Shown piece by piece: positions 32,035 through 41,280 of a stretch of DNA of 41,507 nt (the first letter of the stretch is position 1; each line of letters starts with the position of its first letter). Position numbers and translations under genes: made by a program. The stretch comes from an uncultured Treponema sp. GTDB taxonomy: Bacteria > Spirochaetota > Spirochaetia > Treponematales > Treponemataceae. Location of the stretch: contig CAMOWQ010000007.1 in NCBI GenBank assembly GCA_946628495.1, forward strand, positions 1-41,507, in the 5' to 3' direction. The notes below the pieces were generated by a model. It did no database searches. It saw only the letters and a program-made list of their open reading frames with translations, and was not told where the DNA came from.

Positions 32035-32934
32035 TTATGCCTTTTTTTCGTTTTCGTTATGCATTTCTTCAAGAATTTCCATTACGCGGTCAATTGTCTT
32101 CTGTTTTGGATCTGGATCGTCGGCAGGAACTTTTTCAAGAATTGCGTTTCTGAATTCCTTGCAGTTGATAACAGGGCTTGCTGTAAGTGTTACTGTTTCG
32201 TGTTCAAGGGTGTCTGCAAGCATATCATCAGGACTTTCAGGATTGATGTGAAGGCAGTTTCCGTTTACAGAAACAAGCAGCATTACGTCAAAAAGTCTTA
32301 AATAACTGTCTATTTCGCGAAGTCCGCGTTTTGTTTCCGGCTGGCCTGGTCTATAGCGCGTTCCGCTAGGGAATACAAGAATAACCTGTCCGCGTTTTTT
32401 ACATCCGTCCATTGCGCGCATTGCAGCAAAATTGATTTTACGTGCACGTTTTTCTTCTTCAGCCTTTTCTTCGTCTGAAATAGGTTTTTCGTTTACGGCA
32501 TTAAGGCTTCTTGTCGGATAAATTACTACACGTGTAAAACCTTCTGCAAAAGCACGAACGCTTGTGTTTGCTTCGTTAAGTTTCATTCCTGCAACGGCTA
32601 CAATTCTGGAAGACAAATCTTTTGCCCATTCTTCACCGTGATTTTCAAGAAGATACAGAATTTCAGGAAGGTCGAGATTTGAATAATGTTCCATTAAGAT
32701 AAGACCGTGTTTTCCTTCTTTTGTTACTGCATCATAGAATGCTTTAAAGTTTTCTGGATGACCAAGTCCTGAATCAGCAGGGAGTGTTTCTTTAAGAAGC
32801 ATGTACATATATTTTCTTGTATCCATGTTTGCTTCTTCGTAAACCTGTGTTTCATCAATTTTTGCAGCAGCTTTTGAACATTTGAGCATTTCATCAAAGA
32901 AATTTCCATATTTCTGTTTTAGTGTTTCACCCAT
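32035..32934 (-). CDS. PlsC-like phospholipid acyltransferase
   Basis: 299 residues. The acyltransferase motifs are visible: HYSNLD (HxxxxD, catalytic His-Asp) in ILMEHYSNLDLPEIL, VVIYPTRS, and FPSGTRYRPG in the position of EGTR. An inserted charged segment (SDEEKAEEEKRARK) follows the third strand. It is likely to acylate glycerol-3-phosphate or lysophosphatidate at the inner membrane. No TM helix is clear, so it is probably peripheral. A GAGGAC Shine-Dalgarno lies upstream. In line with mutS2 and purO on the minus strand, with short gaps. Confidence 0.82.
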   Translation of the reverse strand: MGETLKQKYGNFFDEMLKCSKAAAKIDETQVYEEANMDTRKYMYMLLKETLPADSGLGHPENFKAFYDAVTKEGKHGLILMEHYSNLDLPEILYLLENHGEEWAKDLSSRIVAVAGMKLNEANTSVRAFAEGFTRVVIYPTRSLNAVNEKPISDEEKAEEEKRARKINFAAMRAMDGCKKRGQVILVFPSGTRYRPGQPETKRGLREIDSYLRLFDVMLLVSVNGNCLHINPESPDDMLADTLEHETVTLTASPVINCKEFRNAILEKVPADDPDPKQKTIDRVMEILEEMHNENEKKA

Positions 32935-33018
32935 TTAAAACGTCCTCTTTGTTTTATATTCAATCTAATTATATCGTTTTGATTATAGCTTTTTTTATAG
33001 TTAATGCATATATGCCGT

Positions 33019-35529
33019 TTATTGCAGCGTAACGTATGTTTTTCCGGCTCCTCCGTCTTCTGCTGGCGCATATTCAAATTCTTTTACGGCAGGGCAGTGC
33101 GAAAGGTAATCCCGTACCGCCTGCTGAAGAATTCCGTTTCCTTTTCCGTGTATTATGCTGAAATGAGGAAAATTATGAAGGGATGCCAAATCAATCTGAT
33201 GTTCAACAGCCTTTATTGCTTCATCAGCGCGCATTCCAAGAAGCCTTAATTCAAACTGTGGAAGTTCTGCATCTTTTCCTGAGGCATAATCAACCGAAAC
33301 GTCTGGAGAAATATTTTCAGAGCGTTTTACAAGTTTCATGTCTTTTTCTTTCATCGTCATTCTTACGCTGCCAAACTGAACCTGCCATACACCTTTGCGT
33401 TCCTGTTTTATAAGAATGCCTTCGTTTTTGTTTGCTCCCGCTGTGATTGCAGCTCCTTCGCAGAATGTAAGTTTTTCTTCTTTTATGGCTGTTGGCGTCG
33501 CAATGTTTTCTGCCGTAATTACAGGAGAAACAAGGGCAAGTGCTTCTGCATTTGAAAGTTTCCGCTTTGTTTTCTTTGCAGGAAGTTTATGCTTGTTTTC
33601 TTTTAATTCCTTTGCAAATTCTGTTTCTGCAGCTGATATTTTTTCATCTTCGGTGTCTATTTTTTGAATAAGCCTGTCGGTTTCAGAAGATAGCTCTGCA
33701 ATGAATGTTTTTACGCCCTTTGTCTTTTCTTTTGTAAGTTCGCCTTCCTTTAAGGTTCTTACAAGATTTTCCAGAGTGCGGCGGCTGTGAATAAGAAAAT
33801 CGTTCAGTTCCTGCTGTCTGCCTTTTTTAAGGTCGTTTTCGCGGCGGCGGAGAACCAGTTCTTTTTCTTTAAGCTTGAGCATCTTTTCGTTGAATTCACT
33901 TTCGATTTTGTGTGCCTGTGACTGAAGTCTATCTAATTCAGCATGTTTTTTGTTTAAGCCTTTTATAAGTCCCGAAACATCAGCCTGTTCTGTAGTGATG
34001 TAATTACGTGCCTTTTTTACAATATCTGTCGGTAATCCCGACTTTACTGCAATATCAAGAGCGTGGCTTTCTCCCGGAACTCCCATAAGCAGCCGGAATG
34101 ATGGAGAAAGAGTGTCTGCATTAAATTCTACGGAGGCATTTATGCACGACGGACTTGAATATCCGTAATTCTTCAAAATTCCCATATGAGTGGTTACAAG
34201 AACGAAGGCCTGTTTTTCAATAAGCCTGTCTAAAACTGCCATTGCAATTGCACTTCCTTCAAGAGGATCTGTTCCGCTTCCAAGTTCATCAAGAAGAACC
34301 AAAGATTCGGAAGTTGCCTTGTGTGCTGCCTGTGCAATGTTTTTCATATGTCCGCTGAAGGTCGAAAGCTGCATGTCCATGCTCTGGCTGTCGCCTATAT
34401 CTGCAAAAATAGACTTGAATACAGGAAGTCTTGTGCCTTCTGCAGCTGGAACCGGAAGTCCCGCCTGATTGAGCATTGCAAAGAGCGCAAAAGTTTTAAG
34501 TGTTACGGTTTTACCGCCTGTGTTTGGACCTGTAATAATGAGTATGCGTTTGCCTGGTAAAAAACGAAGGTCAATCGGAACTGCTTTGTCTTCCAGTAAA
34601 GGATGCCTTGCTTTTAATAAAACCGGGCTTTCGCTTGAAGTTTCGCAGTCCATTGCATAGATACAATCGTTTGCGTTGCCCCATTTTGCAGCTGCAAGGG
34701 TTTGGTCTAAAAGTTTCATTATAGGAAAAGCTGTTTTAAAAAGAGGAATTGAAGGCTGAAGGCTTTCTGTAAGTTCCGTAAGAATTCGTTTTATTACGAC
34801 AAGAAGCTCGTTTTCTTTTTGGACAAGTTCGTTACTGCATCTTACAGCTTCTTCCGGTTCTATGTAGATTGTCTGTGCGGTCTGAGAAACTTCGTGAACA
34901 ATTCCAGGAATTCTGTTCTGTTGACTTGCCTTTACTGCAAGAACCTGCCTTCCGTTTCTAAGAACCGGTACGGAAGATTCCAGTACGCCTGCAAGTTTCT
35001 GATCGGATGTATATTCCCTCATGATTGTCTTTAATCTTGTGTTAAGACTTGCAATCTGCTTATGAATTGCGGCAATTTCCGGAAGTTCACGGATTTCTCC
35101 GTCTGCCGTTATGACTCTAAAAATGAGACGCTCTGGTTCGGAAAAATCTGGAATTAAAGCGGTCTGTTCAGGAAGGTATTTTAATTTTAAGTCCGTCTGA
35201 TGCAGGCTTACACTTTCCTTTACTTTTTTTGCAGAAAGAATAAACTGTCCCAATGCATGAACCTGTTCACGGTTTAAATTTGCACCTCTTGTTTTTATTA
35301 TTGAAAAAAGGTTGTGAACCGGCTGCCACGAAGAAAGCGGGCTTGAATTTGCCGTTGCTGTATAGGCAGCCCATTCGCGGCTCAGATTTTTGTATTTTTC
35401 AATCTGTTTTTTGTCGGTAAAAGGATTTCGTTTTAGAAATTCGTCCCTGCTTTCTTCGCTCAGACAATAATCTGCTGCCTGATTGCGTATTCTGTAGTAA
35501 TCAATTTCTTCAAGTGTTTTTTCGTTCAT
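33019..35529 (-). CDS. mutS2: MutS2 (RqcU) ATPase with altered Smr motif
   Basis: 836 residues, full length. N-terminal helical core, then the MutS-type ATPase: Walker A GPNTGGKTVTLKT, ST loop with DIGDSQSMDMQLSTFSGHM, Walker B LVLLDELGSGTDPLEG and LVTTHMG. A long coiled coil (~530-650) and KOW-like strand precede the C-terminal Smr domain with HGKGNG. MutS2 acts on stalled and collided ribosomes and has been linked to anti-recombination. The Smr LDLR-type motif reads LRLL here (EFELRLLGMR), so the Asp and Arg are lost. No Shine-Dalgarno is seen before the ATG. It is 60 nt downstream of rsgA. Confidence 0.94.
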   Translation of the reverse strand: MNEKTLEEIDYYRIRNQAADYCLSEESRDEFLKRNPFTDKKQIEKYKNLSREWAAYTATANSSPLSSWQPVHNLFSIIKTRGANLNREQVHALGQFILSAKKVKESVSLHQTDLKLKYLPEQTALIPDFSEPERLIFRVITADGEIRELPEIAAIHKQIASLNTRLKTIMREYTSDQKLAGVLESSVPVLRNGRQVLAVKASQQNRIPGIVHEVSQTAQTIYIEPEEAVRCSNELVQKENELLVVIKRILTELTESLQPSIPLFKTAFPIMKLLDQTLAAAKWGNANDCIYAMDCETSSESPVLLKARHPLLEDKAVPIDLRFLPGKRILIITGPNTGGKTVTLKTFALFAMLNQAGLPVPAAEGTRLPVFKSIFADIGDSQSMDMQLSTFSGHMKNIAQAAHKATSESLVLLDELGSGTDPLEGSAIAMAVLDRLIEKQAFVLVTTHMGILKNYGYSSPSCINASVEFNADTLSPSFRLLMGVPGESHALDIAVKSGLPTDIVKKARNYITTEQADVSGLIKGLNKKHAELDRLQSQAHKIESEFNEKMLKLKEKELVLRRRENDLKKGRQQELNDFLIHSRRTLENLVRTLKEGELTKEKTKGVKTFIAELSSETDRLIQKIDTEDEKISAAETEFAKELKENKHKLPAKKTKRKLSNAEALALVSPVITAENIATPTAIKEEKLTFCEGAAITAGANKNEGILIKQERKGVWQVQFGSVRMTMKEKDMKLVKRSENISPDVSVDYASGKDAELPQFELRLLGMRADEAIKAVEHQIDLASLHNFPHFSIIHGKGNGILQQAVRDYLSHCPAVKEFEYAPAEDGGAGKTYVTLQ

Positions 35530-35589
35530 ATTTTCTGTTTACATAAAATTGCAGCTGAATATTCTGCCTGAAAATTTAGGCTGTAAAAA

Positions 35590-36576
35590 TCAGTCTGTCC
35601 AGCTGCCAGTGCGTATTTCATCGCAAATGCGTTTCCAGGAATCATAGCGTTCCTGCGTGATTTTTCCGTCCTGTACTGCCTGAATTATTGCGCATCCAGG
35701 TTCGGAATCATGCTTGCATTTCATTCCGAAGCGGCATTTCCCTACAAAAGGTTCCATTTCGCGGAAATAAAGTGCGAGGTCCTCCGCAAGAATGTCATCT
35801 AATATAAAACGTCTTATGCCCGGTGTGTCTATAAGGTTTGCTTTTCTGCCTTTTATACCGTCCATAAGAGATTCGTTCAAAGTAAGGTGAATCAAAGAGC
35901 CTTTTGTCGTGGTATGGCTTCCGCGTCCGTATTTTTTGGAAAGGCTTCCGGTTTTTAAGACGCATGAATTATCAAGAACATTAATCAGACTTGATTTGCC
36001 GACTCCCGATTGTCCTACAAGTGCACATAGTTTGTTTTCAAGAAGCTCTGCAAATTGAGTCATGCCTTCGCCTGTTTTTGCAGAAATCCTGAGCACTTTG
36101 TAACCTAAATCTTCCCAGATGGAAAGACGTTTTTCTATTTTTTCGAATTCTTCGCTGCGTCCGTCCGACTGCATTTTTTCTGCAAGGTCGTATTTATTGC
36201 AGACGATAACAGGTGTAATTCCCTGATGTTCTGCCTGAGCTAATGCCCTGTCTGTAAAACGCGGGCGGAATGGCGGTTCGTCTGGTGTTGTTACAAGAAG
36301 CAGGTAATCCAGATTGCATGCAAGCAGCTGAGGACAGCGGCCTTTTGCGTTCCAGCGTAAGAAAGTATTTTTTCTTGGAAGAATTGAAAGAACCTGTCCT
36401 TTTTCATCATTCATTGCATCCGGCTGCACTTCAAGAACATCTCCCGGTGCAATAGGATTGTAAAATTCTTTATCAGATTTCAGCACTTTTCCTTTGATGG
36501 AACAAAGCCTCGTTTTTTCATCATCACATTCAACTGTAAAAAGGTTGTTTGTGCCAGCCAGAACTGTACCCTGCAA
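35590..36576 (-). CDS. rsgA: Small-ribosomal-subunit biogenesis GTPase RsgA
   Basis: 328 residues. An N-terminal OB-fold (MQGTVLAGTNNLFTVEC...) precedes the circularly permuted GTPase: G4 VCNKYDLAEK comes before G1 GQSGVGKSSLINVL, then G2 region GRGSHTTTKGSL and G3 LIDTPGIRRF. The C-terminal zinc site is CRFGMKCKHDSEPGC. It helps mature the 30S subunit. The start is TTG at 36576 with AGGAG six bases upstream. The nearest promoter is at 36622-36649. Probably co-transcribed with mutS2 below it. Confidence 0.95.
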   Translation of the reverse strand: MQGTVLAGTNNLFTVECDDEKTRLCSIKGKVLKSDKEFYNPIAPGDVLEVQPDAMNDEKGQVLSILPRKNTFLRWNAKGRCPQLLACNLDYLLLVTTPDEPPFRPRFTDRALAQAEHQGITPVIVCNKYDLAEKMQSDGRSEEFEKIEKRLSIWEDLGYKVLRISAKTGEGMTQFAELLENKLCALVGQSGVGKSSLINVLDNSCVLKTGSLSKKYGRGSHTTTKGSLIHLTLNESLMDGIKGRKANLIDTPGIRRFILDDILAEDLALYFREMEPFVGKCRFGMKCKHDSEPGCAIIQAVQDGKITQERYDSWKRICDEIRTGSWTD

Positions 36577-36621
36577 TTATTACTCCTGTGTAAGACGCAA
36601 GCAATTTTTGCTTGTCCTTTT

Positions 36622-36649
36622 ATTGTATGACCGCACGGCAGGCGGCCAA
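36622..36649 (-). promoter_or_regulatory. Possible promoter of rsgA
   Basis: On the minus strand TTGGCC (36644-36649), 16-bp spacer and TACAAT (36622-36627), about 45 nt upstream of the TTG start. A small hairpin CAAGCAA/TTGCTTG (36600-36616) lies in the leader. Confidence 0.45.
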
Positions 36650-36721
36650 TGTTTAAGTAATGTAAATATTATCATTAATCAAAAAATATTTATAGGGGAA
36701 GAAATAGGAATGCCTTTAAGT

Positions 36722-37936
36722 CTATTTTGACAGAACCTGTCTGAAAAATCTTTTTGATTCATAGACAGCCTGTGCAATTTCCGGATCAATTTCTCGACCA
36801 CCCATTCGTTTTATTATTTCAAATGCCTTGTCAAAAGAAACTGGCGCCCTTGTCTTGCTTCCTTCAAGCAGATTATCAAGCGTGTTTGCGGCATACATAA
36901 TTCTTGCCGAAAGTGGAATTCCTGATTCTGCAAGCTGCTGCGGATATCCAAGACCGTTCCATTGTTCATGATGATAAAGAATTATGTCACAGCATATTTT
37001 CAGATATTCCTTATCGACGTTTTCCATGTTTTCGCGGAAAAGAATTTCCCCCTGAGTTGTATGAAGCATTAACTGTTGTTTTTCAAGCTCTGTAAGTGGT
37101 TCTTTTTTGTTTATAATTCTGTCTGGAATTATCATATATCCTATATCATGAACATAAGCTGCCGTCTGCATGTAATTTATGTACTCTTCGGTAAGCATTT
37201 TTGAATATCCAGGCTTTCTGCTGAGTGCCGCGCATATTATTTTTACGTAACGCGAACAGTTTTGCGGATGCTGCTCGTTGCCAAGTTTTTTCTGATTCAA
37301 AAGGTTTACGTAACTTGAAGTTATTTCGGACTGAATTTGCAGCTGTTTTGTTACCGACTGTACATCCTGTTCAAGAATTGAATGATTTCGTAAGGCAATC
37401 ATATGAACGACAAGTGCATTCATTGTAAATTCAAGAGTATAGCTTGCTGTCATGGCAAGAAACCACTGAAGTTTTGTAATGTCTTTTTCCAGAAGAATGT
37501 CCTTTGCTGACGCTCTAAAAATGAAACTTATAAGCATTACAATGTATGAAACTATGGTAATCTGCCTTGTGAATTTTTTATTCAGATATATACAGCTTAT
37601 CAAGGGAATTAACGTGTAGGTTAGACCTATTTCGAAATATCTGGAAATGGACATTACAAAATTAAGGTAGAGCATTGTAATCATGATTATATATTTTACG
37701 ATTGGGGAAAATGGATGGTTTTTAAGAATCAGCGTTGCAAACATGCATCCTGCAAGATATACGGCAATAAGATGAAGTATAAACAGAAAGCCTGAATTGC
37801 CGAAAATGCCTGTTATTTTTGCAAAGACAATCAAAGGACCTGAAAGCAGAGAGAAAGAAAGAACTTTTAGAGTTCGTTTGTTCTGTTTGTATTCATAACG
37901 TTTGTAAAAATAGTCGGTCTTTTGAGTAATTTCCAT
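36722..37936 (-). CDS. Membrane HD-GYP-domain protein with degenerate active site
   Basis: 404 residues. Six membrane helices (~25-200) precede a C-terminal HD-GYP domain. HD (YVHDIGYM), the HHE pair (ILYHHEQWNG) and GYP (LGYPQQL) are present, but the HDxGK Lys is Tyr and the usual ADVxDAL Asp-containing segment reads AANTLDNL. The missing Asp is normally a metal ligand, so c-di-GMP phosphodiesterase activity may be reduced or lost. It follows its intact paralogue by a single base (stop TAA, 1 nt, ATG), with GGAGG inside the upstream gene, so the two are made together. A regulatory or binding role is inferred. Confidence 0.85.
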   Translation of the reverse strand: MEITQKTDYFYKRYEYKQNKRTLKVLSFSLLSGPLIVFAKITGIFGNSGFLFILHLIAVYLAGCMFATLILKNHPFSPIVKYIIMITMLYLNFVMSISRYFEIGLTYTLIPLISCIYLNKKFTRQITIVSYIVMLISFIFRASAKDILLEKDITKLQWFLAMTASYTLEFTMNALVVHMIALRNHSILEQDVQSVTKQLQIQSEITSSYVNLLNQKKLGNEQHPQNCSRYVKIICAALSRKPGYSKMLTEEYINYMQTAAYVHDIGYMIIPDRIINKKEPLTELEKQQLMLHTTQGEILFRENMENVDKEYLKICCDIILYHHEQWNGLGYPQQLAESGIPLSARIMYAANTLDNLLEGSKTRAPVSFDKAFEIIKRMGGREIDPEIAQAVYESKRFFRQVLSK

Positions 37937-37937
37937 T

Positions 37938-39164
37938 TTATATTGTTCCTCCCTCCTTTATGATTTTTACTTCGTCGGCAGAAGAGAGAAGTGCGTCGAC
38001 TATTGTCGGATCTAATGCGGTTCCTGACATTTCTTTTATAATTCTAAATGATTTTTCAAGCGAATATGCTTCTTTATATGAACGTTTTGAAAGCAGTGCA
38101 TCTATTACGTCTGCAACTGCCATTATTCTTGCGCTTACAGGAATTTCGTTTCCGCGTAAGCCGTATGGATAGCCTCTTCCGTCTATGCGTTCATGATGAG
38201 AAAGTGCCATGTTTATTGCAATTTGAGATAGTTCTTCATCTTCGAGAATGTTCAGGCTTCGCTTTATAAATTCAGCACTGTCAACCGGGTGATATCTTAT
38301 AAGTTCCCGCTCTTCTTCTGTCAGTTTGCCTGGCTTATTCAAAATACTGTCGGGAATAGAAATTTTACCAAGGTCATGGAACGGAGCGGCTTTTACCATA
38401 AGTTCCGCAGTATGTTCATTAAGAATGTCAGGGAATGCACCTCGTTTTATGAGTTTTCGGCACAATAATTTTACATATTCAGACGTTCTTTTTACATGAT
38501 GTCCAGTATTGATGTCTTTTGCTTCGACAATATTTGCAAAACCAAAAATAAGCTGGTCTTGAATAACCTTAATGCTCTGTTTGTGTTCATAGATTGAAGT
38601 TAAGGCAATTCTTGTTTCTTTAGCAAGGATGTAGCAGAAAACTCCGTAAACCGTATATTCAATAAATGAACCGAATCCGAATTTTAAAAGCCAGGTCGGT
38701 CTTGAATACCATATATATACATCTGGAATTGTGAACGAGCGGATTATAAAACTTGGAATCATGCATAAAAAGCATAAAATCAATATTCTAAACGTAAGTT
38801 TTTCATCAAAGAAAATGCAGCTGCACAAAGGAATAAGAACATAAGATATGAACATGATTACACCGCATTCTGTTGAAAGAAAGAAGATAATCATTTCTGC
38901 AAAAATAAGAAAAATGTATTTATTGCTTTTGCTTTCGGGGTGTTTTTTTGTAATAAAGTAGAATACAAAAGCAAGAATTAAATTCATAAAGAAATATACA
39001 AGTATGTGAATAAGTTTTATGTATGGCAGAATGCCTGTTATTTTTAAAATAGCAATTGATGGATAAATCAGGAGGGCACAAAAAATTACTTTGACCAGCA
39101 GCTGATTTGCATATCGTTCATTTGTGTTAAAATATTCCTGTATTGTTTCCGTCGAATGCTTCAT
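37938..39164 (-). CDS. Membrane HD-GYP-domain c-di-GMP phosphodiesterase
   Basis: 408 residues: about six N-terminal membrane helices (~20-200), then a complete HD-GYP domain. GHHVKRTSEYVKLL (first His), FHDLGKISIPDSILNKPGKL (HD and Lys), HPVDSAEFI, LSHHERIDGRGYPYGLRG (HHE and GYP) and MAVADVIDALLSKRSY (metal Asp) are all present. This family hydrolyses c-di-GMP to pGpG or GMP. The sensory input is probably through the membrane segment. Its start codon sits 8 nt after a strong -10, with no Shine-Dalgarno. Tandem with a degenerate copy, suggesting duplication. Confidence 0.92.
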   Translation of the reverse strand: MKHSTETIQEYFNTNERYANQLLVKVIFCALLIYPSIAILKITGILPYIKLIHILVYFFMNLILAFVFYFITKKHPESKSNKYIFLIFAEMIIFFLSTECGVIMFISYVLIPLCSCIFFDEKLTFRILILCFLCMIPSFIIRSFTIPDVYIWYSRPTWLLKFGFGSFIEYTVYGVFCYILAKETRIALTSIYEHKQSIKVIQDQLIFGFANIVEAKDINTGHHVKRTSEYVKLLCRKLIKRGAFPDILNEHTAELMVKAAPFHDLGKISIPDSILNKPGKLTEEERELIRYHPVDSAEFIKRSLNILEDEELSQIAINMALSHHERIDGRGYPYGLRGNEIPVSARIMAVADVIDALLSKRSYKEAYSLEKSFRIIKEMSGTALDPTIVDALLSSADEVKIIKEGGTI

Positions 39165-39172
39165 AAAATCAT

Positions 39173-39201
39173 ATTATACATTAGGAAATAAAAACTATCA
39201 A
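39173..39201 (-). promoter_or_regulatory. Promoter of the HD-GYP pair, probably leaderless
   Basis: On the minus strand TTGATA (39196-39201), 17-bp spacer and perfect TATAAT (39173-39178), ending 8 nt before the ATG at 39164. Confidence 0.65.
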
Positions 39202-39303
39202 AAAAAATATAGAGTGCGTAAAATTTTGGAAAATGTGCAGCAAATTCGGACAGTGCGGGCTTGTTCTTTTTCTCTTTATTCCTGCTAAAAATCTTTCTTA
39301 TAA

Positions 39304-39332
39304 TTGAAATTTTCATGCAAATTCAATAATAT
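39304..39332 (+). promoter_or_regulatory. Promoter of the dapA-add-asd transcript
   Basis: TTGAAA (39304-39309), 17-bp spacer and TAATAT (39327-39332), start near 39339. The roughly 29-nt leader carries GAGGTG (39357-39362) before the ATG. The 203-bp gap holds no lysine riboswitch that I can recognise. Confidence 0.6.
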
Positions 39333-39367
39333 TTTGTTCATATTATATCACATACAGAGGTGAACTT

Positions 39368-40282
39368 ATGAATATTTTTAGAGGAGCGTACACGGCACTT
39401 ATTACGCCGATGAACTCAGACGGTTCTGTCGATTATGATGGATTTCGCGCAAATGTAAAATTTCAGCTGGAACAGGGAATTGACGGTCTCGTACCGCTTG
39501 GCACTACAGCTGAGACTCCTACATTGGACGAAAAAAGCGGCAGCGAAGAAGATAAAATCATTGAAATTGTTTTTGAAGAAGTTCGTAAATTTGAAAAAAC
39601 CTCTGGTAAAAAAATTCCTGTAATTCTTGGTGCAGGTTCTAACAATACAAATGATGCAGTTATGTACTGTGAACGTGCAAAAAAAGCTGGAGCTGATGCT
39701 GCACTGGTCGTAACACCTTATTATAACAAACCTTCAAAGGAAGGCATTTATCAGCATTTTGCCGCATGTTCTAAGGTTGGAATTCCAATCATCGTTTATA
39801 ACATTCAGGGTAGAACAGGACTTAATATTCCTACTGATTTGCTTGCGCGTATTGCAGAACTTCCGAACATTGCCGGTGTAAAAGAGGCAAGCGGAAATGT
39901 TGGACAGATGATGGAAGTTATCGGTCAGGTTAAAGCTGCTCATCCTGATTTTGCAGTTATGTCTGGTGATGATTCCCTTACATTGCCTTTAATTGCTGCT
40001 GGTGGTGACGGTGTAATTTCTGTTGCATCTAACCTTATTCCAGCTCTTATGCATGAATATGCATTTGCAGCACTCGACGGCGATTTTAAGAAGGCACGAG
40101 AAATTCATTACAGACTTGCGCCGTTCTTCAAGGCAGAATTCTGCGACGGTAATCCTTCTTCAATTAAATATGCAATGAATTTTAAGGGTATGCCTGCCGG
40201 ATCGTTAAGGCTTCCTCTTGTAGAAGTAACCGATGCTGCAAAAGCTCAGATTGAAGCTGCAATCAAACAGTGTAATCTGTAA
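39368..40282 (+). CDS. dapA: 4-hydroxy-tetrahydrodipicolinate synthase DapA
   Basis: 304 residues, a TIM-barrel class I aldolase. YTALITPMNSDGSVDY opens the barrel; LVPLGTTAETPTL holds the Thr pair of the proton relay, IPIIVYNIQGRTG the Tyr and IAGVKEASGN the Schiff-base Lys. It condenses pyruvate with aspartate semialdehyde in lysine/diaminopimelate synthesis. It is first in an operon with add (14 nt later) and asd, whose product makes the substrate of DapA. Confidence 0.95.
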   Translation: MNIFRGAYTALITPMNSDGSVDYDGFRANVKFQLEQGIDGLVPLGTTAETPTLDEKSGSEEDKIIEIVFEEVRKFEKTSGKKIPVILGAGSNNTNDAVMYCERAKKAGADAALVVTPYYNKPSKEGIYQHFAACSKVGIPIIVYNIQGRTGLNIPTDLLARIAELPNIAGVKEASGNVGQMMEVIGQVKAAHPDFAVMSGDDSLTLPLIAAGGDGVISVASNLIPALMHEYAFAALDGDFKKAREIHYRLAPFFKAEFCDGNPSSIKYAMNFKGMPAGSLRLPLVEVTDAAKAQIEAAIKQCNL

Positions 40283-40296
40283 TTAAGGGGCTTGTA

Positions 40297-41280
40297 TTGA
40301 TAGATTTGCATTGCCATCTTGACGGTTCTATAACGGTTGATATCGCAAAAAAACTTGCCGAAGTTCAGAATATTACGCTGCCGGCTTCTACGGATAAAGG
40401 ACTTGCAAAAATGCTGTCTGTTCCGGAAGGCTGCAGCAGCCTTAATGATTTTCTGAATTGTTTCGGATTGCCTTTGCGTCTTCTTCAAACCCGTAAAGGA
40501 ATCAGCGAGGCGGTAAGGCTTGTTCAGGAAAACTGTCTTTCGCAGGGACTTGCTTATCTTGAAATACGATTTGCACCTCAGTTGCATTGTGTTCAGGCTC
40601 TTTCGCAGGAAGAAGTTATAGAAGCAGCTTTAGAAGGCCTTTCAAAAAGTACGCTTCATACAAATCTTATTCTCTGCCTTATGCGTTCTGACCACAACGA
40701 GCAGGAAAATCTGGAAACTATACGGCTTGCAAAAAAATTCCTTTGTAAAGATGGCGGAGTTGTTGCTCTTGATCTTGCCGGTGCGGAAGCTCTTTTTAAG
40801 ACTTCGTATTTTGAAAAAGAATTTGCGCTTGCAAAAGAATACGGCATTCCGTTTACAATTCATGCCGGCGAAGCAGACGGCGCCGAAAGCGTGAAAAAAG
40901 CAATTGAATTTGGTGCTGCGAGAATTGGTCACGGGGTAAGGATTTTCGAAGACGCTGAATTGATGGGTTTTGTTGCAGAAAAGGGCATTGCATTGGAAAT
41001 GTGTCCTTCAAGCAACCGAATCACAAAGGCTTGCGAAGATATGTCGTCTTATCCAATAAGGGACTTTATTTTGCGTGGAATAAAAGTTACTATTAATACT
41101 GATGATATGGCTATATGCCGTACAACTCTTGCCGATGAATTTGAATATATAGAAAAGATGTATTCAATTACGGGGCAGGAAAAAAAGAATCTTTTGCTGA
41201 ATGCCGCAGAAGCAGCATTTTGCAGTGATGAATATAAATCTGAATTAAAGGAGAAAATAGAATATGGCTGGAAAAATTAA
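40297..41280 (+). CDS. add: Adenosine deaminase
   Basis: 327 residues of the amidohydrolase fold. The zinc and catalytic motifs are [10 protein letters not shown] (HxH), TIHAGEADG (His), RIGHGVRIF (Glu/His region), [10 protein letters not shown] and INTDDM (zinc Asp). It deaminates adenosine to inosine in purine salvage. The start is a TTG at 40297 with AAGGGG six bases upstream; no closer ATG fits the family N-terminus. It lies between two lysine-pathway genes; its end overlaps asd by 17 nt. Confidence 0.92.
   Translation: MIDLHCHLDGSITVDIAKKLAEVQNITLPASTDKGLAKMLSVPEGCSSLNDFLNCFGLPLRLLQTRKGISEAVRLVQENCLSQGLAYLEIRFAPQLHCVQALSQEEVIEAALEGLSKSTLHTNLILCLMRSDHNEQENLETIRLAKKFLCKDGGVVALDLAGAEALFKTSYFEKEFALAKEYGIPFTIHAGEADGAESVKKAIEFGAARIGHGVRIFEDAELMGFVAEKGIALEMCPSSNRITKACEDMSSYPIRDFILRGIKVTINTDDMAICRTTLADEFEYIEKMYSITGQEKKNLLLNAAEAAFCSDEYKSELKEKIEYGWKN

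Noticed and set aside
39202..39367. Lysine riboswitch upstream of dapA
   Set aside because: None of the conserved lysine-box elements can be found, and the leader from the predicted start is only about 29 nt.
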